The translations under genes and the position numbers were made by a program. From a virus, in the IMG/VR virus record IMGVR_UViG_3300047323_000339, positions 1 to 21,571 of that record: DNA of 21,571 bases. One strand, given 5' to 3'. Each line of letters begins with the position of its first letter. Positions within the stretch are counted from its first letter, which is position 1. Shown here piece by piece: positions 17,301-21,571 of the stretch. Under the pieces are notes generated by a model, which was not told where the DNA came from, made no database searches, and worked only from the letters and a program-made list of their open reading frames with translations.

Positions 17301-20300
17301 AGCGCAGCAAACGATGCCCCTGAGCCAAGGGAAGCATGCAGGTTTTCCAGGTCTTCTGGCTCCAGCTTGCCGCTCTGAAGGAACGATTTCATGATCGAAA
17401 GCGGCACGGCGTACTTGCCGGCCAGTGCTTTCTCGGCCTCGGTGCGGGCCATCTCCGGCGTCATGTTGTGCACCTTCACGCCCAGCCCCTGTGCCACACC
17501 CAGCCACCAGGCTTGCTGCCCCTTGGTGCTCGTCAGCTCGAGCGTCGATTCGGTGGGCAGCACCGCATGGCGCATCAACTTGGAAGCCTGCGGATTGAAG
17601 GCGCCGAGCATCTGCAAGCGTCCCACCTTCGAGACGTTGTAGCCGTAGCGGATCTCCACCTCCCCTGGCTCCTTGCCGTTGGCTGCAGCATGATCTTCGA
17701 CTTGCGCCGTGAGATCGAGGAACGCATCGAAAGCACCCGTGATCGAGAGCTTCTGACCTTCCTGGGAGTTCAGATCGTTCTTGTTGAGCTTCTTCGGATC
17801 GATGTCACCGGGGCCGAAGATCTTCGCCATCCAGTCACGATCAATCGCACGGAAGAGCGCCACCGAATCCATATCCAGCTTGTGGACGGTGTCGGTCTCG
17901 TTGGCGATCATCTGCTTTTGCTCATCCGTGAGCTTCACGCCGGGATTGCGCATCTGCTCCTTGGGCGGCGTCGGCAGCTCGCCATCGAGGTAGTGGCTCA
18001 GCTCAGGCTTCGTGGCAATCACCCGCTCGATCGCATCGGGCAGCTTCTGCAAGGCGCCGAACTTTTCCAGTGCCGGCGTCTGCAGCACGGGAATGGACTT
18101 GTAGTTCTTGCCCGTGAAAGCCTTCGGGATCTCACCATCCTTGGCGACTTCCCGCGTGTCGACGATTTCACCTGTGCGCACGTCCACCGTCTTGGTGACT
18201 TCACGCACGAAGGGTGTGCCGTCTTTGAGCTTCAGACCCGTTTCCGGATCGGTCATGGTGTCGAGAATTTCGGCAGCCATGGCATCCAGAATGCCGTGGG
18301 TGTAGGCCACATCCATGTTCGGATCGGAGGCCAGTCCCCAGTAGGTCTGGATCTTCTGAGCCAGGGAGGAATAGCCTTCGATGCGGGCCGACCCCGACTT
18401 GAGATGGTTCTCCATCTCTTCGGTCACCTGGTCCGGACGTACACCGAAGATGCTGGCGATGTCCATCGTGTCATAGTGCGAGGCATTGTTCTGCGCACCG
18501 AGCACCCATTGCAGACCGGCCAGTGCTGCAGCTTCAGCCAGCGACTGGTTCAGACGCAGACCGTCTTCCGTTTCCTCGGCGATGTTGAGCAGCTTGCCAT
18601 TGCGATAGCGGTTCGGATCCTTGGCACCCGAGACGATGTCCTGTGCATTGGTGCTCTTCTTGAGCATGGCCTGCAGATGCTCATTGAATGCGGCCACCAT
18701 CTTCGGCGCAAAGCTCAGGTGATAGCGGTACGCCGCCCGAGTCTTGTCATCGAAACCACGCGTGCTCTTGCCCGATGCCGCACGGAAGTTCGGTTCCGTG
18801 TTCAGCGCATCCCGCACCTGTTCAAGGGGCTTCTCCACACCGGCCAGCTTCGAGCGAGCTTCACTCGGCAGACGGAAGGCACGGGTAAAGAAGTTGCCAC
18901 CGACCGGCACGATGAGATTCGGGTAGAGCGCAGACACGCCCTTGCCATCGGACTCACCGACAGTCGACAGATCTCGCTCGAGACCCTTGTTCACGCCCGC
19001 ATGAATCTCCTGATCGATCTCACGCAGGCGTGCTTCTTCCTGCACCGTGAGGGGACCGGCGATCTTGCGGTTGATCAGGGCTTCACGTTCCTGCGCCACG
19101 TCATGCGGCTGAGCCGGTTCTTCCTTCTGGCTCGACGTATCGTTTACCGGTTCTGCTGGCTTGGTCGTCTCTTTTACTGCATCCTTCGGTGCCGACTGTT
19201 GCGCAGACGTAACCGGTTGTTTCGGGGCTTCATCCGGGGCACTCGGTTTACTAGACTGTGCGGCAGATTCCTTTTCCTTAACCGGCTCGGTTGCAGAGGG
19301 CTTGTCCTGCTTCTTGCCCCGAGTACCGTCAGCGAACTCCTTTGCCACCTTCGACGGATGCGCATCGGAGAGCAACGGATCCAGAGAAACTGACTCCACA
19401 TGCTTAACACCCAGCTCCGGAAAAGCCGTAGCCAGTGCGTTGTGAATCCCGGTGAGCGCTTGAGTTTCAGCCGCTACCTGTTGAACGAAGCCGATGGAGT
19501 TGGCCGCACGCTTGCCTTGAACCGACACGCCAAAGGGCTTGTCGCTCTTGCGGAACCCCGACTTGTCCTGCAAAGCAGCATCGTAGTGGAGCGCGTTGTT
19601 CGGATTCGCATTCCCGCCGTGCGTCGCAATCTGGGTGTTCACCGCACGGATCTTGTTCTGCTGGCTCTGGACAAAGTTCTGAAATCCGAGCAAAGCAGCC
19701 TTGGCACCTTTGAAGTCACCTCGACCATACGCCGAACGAATGGCGTCCATGTGCTCCTTGGCCGACTCCGCACCTTCTGGCGAACCTTCGTTGACCGTCA
19801 CCTGATGGCTGACCAGGTCTGAGGCCGACTTTGCACCGACTTGCTTCAACTGAGCCTGGTGCTTTTCCTGTTCACCGAGAATGGCGTTGGCAATGCGCAG
19901 CGCTGCACTCTGACGGTTGTCGAGCGTGATCTTGCCCGCTGCCGCCATGTTCAGGATCAGCTCATTGTTCGCCCGGTTCGAGTGTTGCGGGCTCAACTGT
20001 GCCGCAGCAATGTTGGCCTGGACTGCCTGCTGACCTTCCGGTGTGTCGAAGTGTTCCGGCGTGAGGTTCTCTTTCGCTACGCGCTCAGCCGTCTTCGCCG
20101 CACGCTCTTCGTTGCTGGCCGTCTTGCCTGCCGGTGACTGCTGGAACTTGGTCCACAGTTCTGCGACATCACCCGTGAAGAGCTTGGCATCGTGCGTATC
20201 GGGCAGCGCATTGAATTCAGCGCTGGCGATGTTGATGCCCTTCTCACCCAACACACCGTCGATGGAGGCCTGAAGCGTAGCCAGTGCCAGTGCTTGCTCC

Positions 20301-21571
20301 TGTGCCGAGTTCTTCGGGTTCTTGGCTTCGTTGGCGAGGTTCTGGAAGAACTGCAGACGGGAAGTCTGTCCTTCAGCAGCACGCTGGATCACCTCCGGCA
20401 TGCCCTGAACTTCTGCCGGATCGAAGTGCACCACCCCCTTGGCCTGTTCGACGTAGGAGTGCGCTTCTTCCTTCTGGCTCGGGGTGAGATCGGACTTGTC
20501 AATCGCATCCGTTGCGGCCTGTGCCGCTGCCGGTGCGTTCTGTACCGCTTCAGCGGCTGCTGTGGCAATGGACTGATCCGAGACCGGCGACTTCGCCTCA
20601 TTCTCGGCCATGATCCGGTCGCCCCGCTTGCCGGCCAGTTCCACCGCCTTGTTGCTGATGCCCAGTGCCGCACGGGTGCCCGAGCTCAGGATGGAGCCAG
20701 GACCAGACACCACGCCTGCCGAGGCCATGCCGTATAGGCCACCCAGACCCGCCTGCTCACCGACCCCCTGCAGCAGATCCTGCTTGTCGTTAGCCGTTTG
20801 CTTGGTGGCGATGTTCTGTGCAGCCTGACCCGTACCCGACTGGATCGTCTCTTCGGTGCCTTCCTTGAGAATGTTCTGGCCGAGCTGACGCAGCGTCGGA
20901 ATCTTCAGCGGCGCCGATTCGAACTTGGAAACCAGTGCACCGGTAGCGGTGGCAATCGGCGCCTGAATGGCCGCGGCGAGGAGGCCGGAGCGATTGGCTA
21001 CCGTGCGGCGAGCCTCTTCCTGAAGGGCAGTGACCTGTTCCGGCGTCGGATTCGGTCCCATCTTCTTCATGCCATCTTCGACGAGCTGATTGAACATGGG
21101 CGAGGTCTTCTGCAGATCCTCGAACTTCATGTCCATCACGTCCGCTGCGTTCTGCTGGTAAGCACCACCAGCTTCCGTGGCACCGATGCCGGCCATCGTG
21201 GCGCCTTCATGCTTGGCGAAGTCCAGTACCTTGGAGCCAAGGGGAGAAGTAGCGGCCCGGCCCAGAAGCGCCGAAGCACCGCCTGCACCTGCATCCGCTG
21301 CAATGGCGCCTTCGACCAGTGCACGGCGAGCCACGCCACCGACTAGAGCGTTGGCGCCAAGCGAGATACCACGACCAATCGGCCCAGCGGTGAGGAGCGA
21401 ACCGATACCTTGTGCCACACCATCGGAGGCGACTGTAGGATCCATGACAGCGTTTCCGACAGCGGTGGCCGCATCTTTGCCGATACGGCGCAGACCGGCC
21501 ATAAACTCACCGTCCGTTCCCTTGGTTCGATCGTATTCCGCTTCACTGTCCCGATACCCCAGTTCGTTCCG
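11330..21571 (-). CDS. Giant virion RNA polymerase (N4 gp50-like) with embedded metallopeptidase motif, 5' partial
   Basis: Single-subunit, T7-like RNA polymerase packaged in the virion and ejected with the DNA to transcribe early genes. 3390 residues from the ATG at 21502, but 23 more codons are open to the window edge and that ATG has no good ribosome binding site, so the start lies outside. Numbering from 21502: Gly/Ala-rich N-terminal region (1-115); disordered Pro/Lys/Glu/Ser hinge (731-803); polymerase about 870-1975 with VSKVGR (R1295, T/DxxGR motif) then FNPQ, motif A EADGKTNG (D1432), motif B R1542-x3-K1546-x7-Y1554, motif C IFDGIH (D1819). Spacings (137, 114, 273) closely follow N4 as I recall it (135, 111, 281). 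HELIH (H2097, E2098, H2101) and NEYMAWG (E2184) suggest a zincin. The C-terminal part (about 2200-3390) is helical, as in the N4 encapsidation domain. No cysteine anywhere. Transcribed opposite to the replication genes, as N4 late genes are. Confidence 0.95.
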   Translation of the reverse strand, partial: RNELGYRDSEAEYDRTKGTDGEFMAGLRRIGKDAATAVGNAVMDPTVASDGVAQGIGSLLTAGPIGRGISLGANALVGGVARRALVEGAIAADAGAGGASALLGRAATSPLGSKVLDFAKHEGATMAGIGATEAGGAYQQNAADVMDMKFEDLQKTSPMFNQLVEDGMKKMGPNPTPEQVTALQEEARRTVANRSGLLAAAIQAPIATATGALVSKFESAPLKIPTLRQLGQNILKEGTEETIQSGTGQAAQNIATKQTANDKQDLLQGVGEQAGLGGLYGMASAGVVSGPGSILSSGTRAALGISNKAVELAGKRGDRIMAENEAKSPVSDQSIATAAAEAVQNAPAAAQAATDAIDKSDLTPSQKEEAHSYVEQAKGVVHFDPAEVQGMPEVIQRAAEGQTSRLQFFQNLANEAKNPKNSAQEQALALATLQASIDGVLGEKGINIASAEFNALPDTHDAKLFTGDVAELWTKFQQSPAGKTASNEERAAKTAERVAKENLTPEHFDTPEGQQAVQANIAAAQLSPQHSNRANNELILNMAAAGKITLDNRQSAALRIANAILGEQEKHQAQLKQVGAKSASDLVSHQVTVNEGSPEGAESAKEHMDAIRSAYGRGDFKGAKAALLGFQNFVQSQQNKIRAVNTQIATHGGNANPNNALHYDAALQDKSGFRKSDKPFGVSVQGKRAANSIGFVQQVAAETQALTGIHNALATAFPELGVKHVESVSLDPLLSDAHPSKVAKEFADGTRGKKQDKPSATEPVKEKESAAQSSKPSAPDEAPKQPVTSAQQSAPKDAVKETTKPAEPVNDTSSQKEEPAQPHDVAQEREALINRKIAGPLTVQEEARLREIDQEIHAGVNKGLERDLSTVGESDGKGVSALYPNLIVPVGGNFFTRAFRLPSEARSKLAGVEKPLEQVRDALNTEPNFRAASGKSTRGFDDKTRAAYRYHLSFAPKMVAAFNEHLQAMLKKSTNAQDIVSGAKDPNRYRNGKLLNIAEETEDGLRLNQSLAEAAALAGLQWVLGAQNNASHYDTMDIASIFGVRPDQVTEEMENHLKSGSARIEGYSSLAQKIQTYWGLASDPNMDVAYTHGILDAMAAEILDTMTDPETGLKLKDGTPFVREVTKTVDVRTGEIVDTREVAKDGEIPKAFTGKNYKSIPVLQTPALEKFGALQKLPDAIERVIATKPELSHYLDGELPTPPKEQMRNPGVKLTDEQKQMIANETDTVHKLDMDSVALFRAIDRDWMAKIFGPGDIDPKKLNKNDLNSQEGQKLSITGAFDAFLDLTAQVEDHAAANGKEPGEVEIRYGYNVSKVGRLQMLGAFNPQASKLMRHAVLPTESTLELTSTKGQQAWWLGVAQGLGVKVHNMTPEMARTEAEKALAGKYAVPLSIMKSFLQSGKLEPEDLENLHASLGSGASFAALYAVLQQAKYELAQQNGDDLSKFKTKLYLEADGKTNGPIMAMAMFGRGKMTANEVINLSRGGVLFGDSQTNTAGLQFIKDPVDLYKATANNLNQTLSELLQEGSGMDADVREQLAHLLKVMNVLLGDNVIKFDGSTGVEMGRDIAKNPLTVTMYSSGPNGIANKIAGMLTDAVYAQMSKALQNNWKIGELFGPEQKEKNEILNTSLKALMDRVVDKGETDELILAENKERDTKNQKMTEFTFGPMDRQTIQKNIRMLFVDPMRASIGAVVGQDVFDAMQMVQQATQVQSIFQEYAYNQAVDAALKARQDDPKATDYRKGDYLSQKQLDEIQKSVRNLSPYIEAPGQTFYMSGKQRVTPQVESFGSALSDRYRAPAVLNGPGNIGVAGPASINIGMGDGRMIQSFSTMPGVVGNHLNIFDGIHFALSDIEQGSKQANEAAWTAMTGNPLKAVSRAYQTFLAHIPATEVTFGSDLHKALVAALYGPFAATDKGLKRNPPAKVIAALQTLGEDLSSGSDAVDARHRALMRVNVTIDQMAGASSPHRIGGKESIDAAASPDEIAARITELTAEEQAKIDAQNEKAPRTSEALNTGLAAAGEPHRTGVKIWRFDGVRNLIGNVLERLPREQAVMLEHIARSMQADGYTLIHGNREQLTAYNESLGAMKVDAANLANPNVQGFTMPGRQQVWIVNPSSETLTHELIHAATMKAVLAYYNGENLGKNHTHVEEAIQNLETLMQQFLGLNDDIDSLPREMQVAYHNAFTAINTALNNPDLDPATRSAAALNEYMAWGLANQQLAALQKKVDAHPLVKMAQSVIDWLRQIVFGKQLVKTPGEDMFSHLQFNTQVVLTAQPTMGQMMRDTVLYQNAQYGNDQRLAELGDMFDRTITNWVADAKGNVPEMLRRQYEAKHLAQQQGTRLSNAFATVFPMTLQEKTTFHQIVAGLVTEAHFDPNVLARMHQLWSLVNKHLDATMMEDPNELDPNQRRHDAQEKVDAIRGDIFEEYDSKGRSTLLPTFMALAMTNDHFRSVLAKIATEKQARSDAESRVDQALENFATDTLDALGRRLSGERKSPDVLAAMDALSARFVDLAQERQTAMDLYLKNSGGVIDSANDYMVQGMGDLARFLVQKADKIDTQTSNKLVRLGTNSTRLFAAIINEEQAGIVAEGMLTYANKIQAFKPFTDLIHDMIGRVASNAEVYDMIKAVRSMVQKMRQQFREEVPKIIAKQFSRNLTEAEWDLLHKGMGKTDLASLAQGMSQNEVLSMLKDRKARETKIKELEDQIQSLDKPYFDFRKKKMQELAKYMVTGQTSSDLLRNAHAIARMAGTPNWLVSKASKDLVKPIDMLTSLYALEQLDDVEHMKLSMLANQEEKGMKFALSYLQGQRADEMTKAQSNDRALLNHFKGYIPQVQQAGTSLIVADDSEYAELTKRSYVRIGDYEGSRAEPGKTKKGYYFLPVSGRNAFQQGILQNVRQTAGGVDVASGYSQMASAGRITSPKEVSRIQSLVSAGLEGDKEHLLPIFNDQGEVVAYERSLNPEMVNSKLQFNTRLHEMLGVWRGRQVEEELASHYNTQLIDRLADMYDADMAKDAANKDRYIDVFDKRELAKDPVLADAVKLITPAMKQQIQQKFGKQFFVRRDMLNDALGYRSASVGDAWTGNSRWSDDTQKQVQRIAMSVFGNKAYQYAVTAEKKWQNFVSDAKTMIVVKSVVVPISNLVSNAYQLASRGVPIKDIITGMPRKTAEVKAYVASELRRIEADAELRAAEGQGKVDVARKLKAEIQSIRDSHKRLSIWPLIEAGEFSAISDGQATAEEVELTSGRLSEYFERKVNQLPAGIRTAGRYAMITKDTALFKGMQTAVEYGDFLAKAILYDDLTKRKKQSREYALARVTEEYVNYDRLPGRFRGYVESMGLMWFYNFKIRSAKVALSMIRNNPVHALLAGLAPTPPLLGSIGTPITDNIFTQAASGKLHYSFGFGQLFHAPMMLPLENILSR

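Noticed and set aside
11372-19393. Long plus-strand open frames opposite the vRNAP (11372-13066, 13547-14719, 14789-16090, 17336-19393)
   Set aside because: They are Arg/His/Leu-rich without motifs or ribosome binding sites. Strong GC-biased codon use on the coding strand keeps the antisense frame open, while the minus-strand frame has full polymerase motifs.
1-21571. tRNA genes, CRISPR arrays, insertion sequences or attachment sites
   Set aside because: Looked for cloverleaf-like segments, regular spaced repeats, transposase motifs and terminal inverted repeats; none seen. Gaps between genes are short.

Overview
The window is about 21.6 kb of a GC-rich, N4-like podovirus (family Schitoviridae). 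The evidence is a replication and recombination cluster in the N4 gene order on the plus strand (Dda/RecD-type helicase, family A DNA polymerase, RecB-like nuclease, helicase-primase-like protein, P-loop ATPase, N4-type SSB, RuvC-like nuclease). It is followed by a very long minus-strand gene with the catalytic motifs, motif spacing and size of the N4 virion RNA polymerase (vRNAP). No host gene, tRNA, insertion sequence or CRISPR array was seen. The host is presumably a GC-rich proteobacterium, but the sequence does not name it.

Layout. Positions 1-911 hold the 3' part of an SF1 helicase gene; its Walker A region lies left of the window. A small unknown gene (922-1455) leads into the DNA polymerase (1470-4091). 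A 132-base gap (4092-4223) carries an AT-rich patch and a terminator-like hairpin. Two small genes follow (4224-4574, 4577-5116). Next come a PD-(D/E)XK nuclease with a four-cysteine cluster (5168-6148), a 730-residue P-loop plus primase-like protein that overlaps it by four bases (6145-8337), a RecA/Sak4-like ATPase (8399-9169), SSB (9216-9995), a RuvC-like nuclease (10000-10557), a protein with a long disordered tail (10560-11075) and a 59-residue two-helix membrane protein (11075-11254). Two hairpins with nearly the same loop, the second a strong terminator, separate this rightward block from the leftward vRNAP gene (11330 to beyond 21571).

How it works together. The plus-strand genes supply unwinding, priming, synthesis, strand coating, end processing and junction resolution for phage DNA. 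In N4 the SSB also activates host RNA polymerase at late promoters. The vRNAP is made late from the opposite strand, packaged, and ejected with the DNA to transcribe early genes in the next cell.

Most worth a second look: a zinc-metallopeptidase motif set just after the polymerase domain of the vRNAP; no cysteine in 3390 vRNAP residues; a dispersed short motif (pyrimidine tract + CCTGGYTC or CCTTGGYTC), some copies forming long perfect hairpins with three-base loops; twin hairpins with a conserved nine-base loop; and an LFG peptide shared by the SSB and the gene two places downstream.
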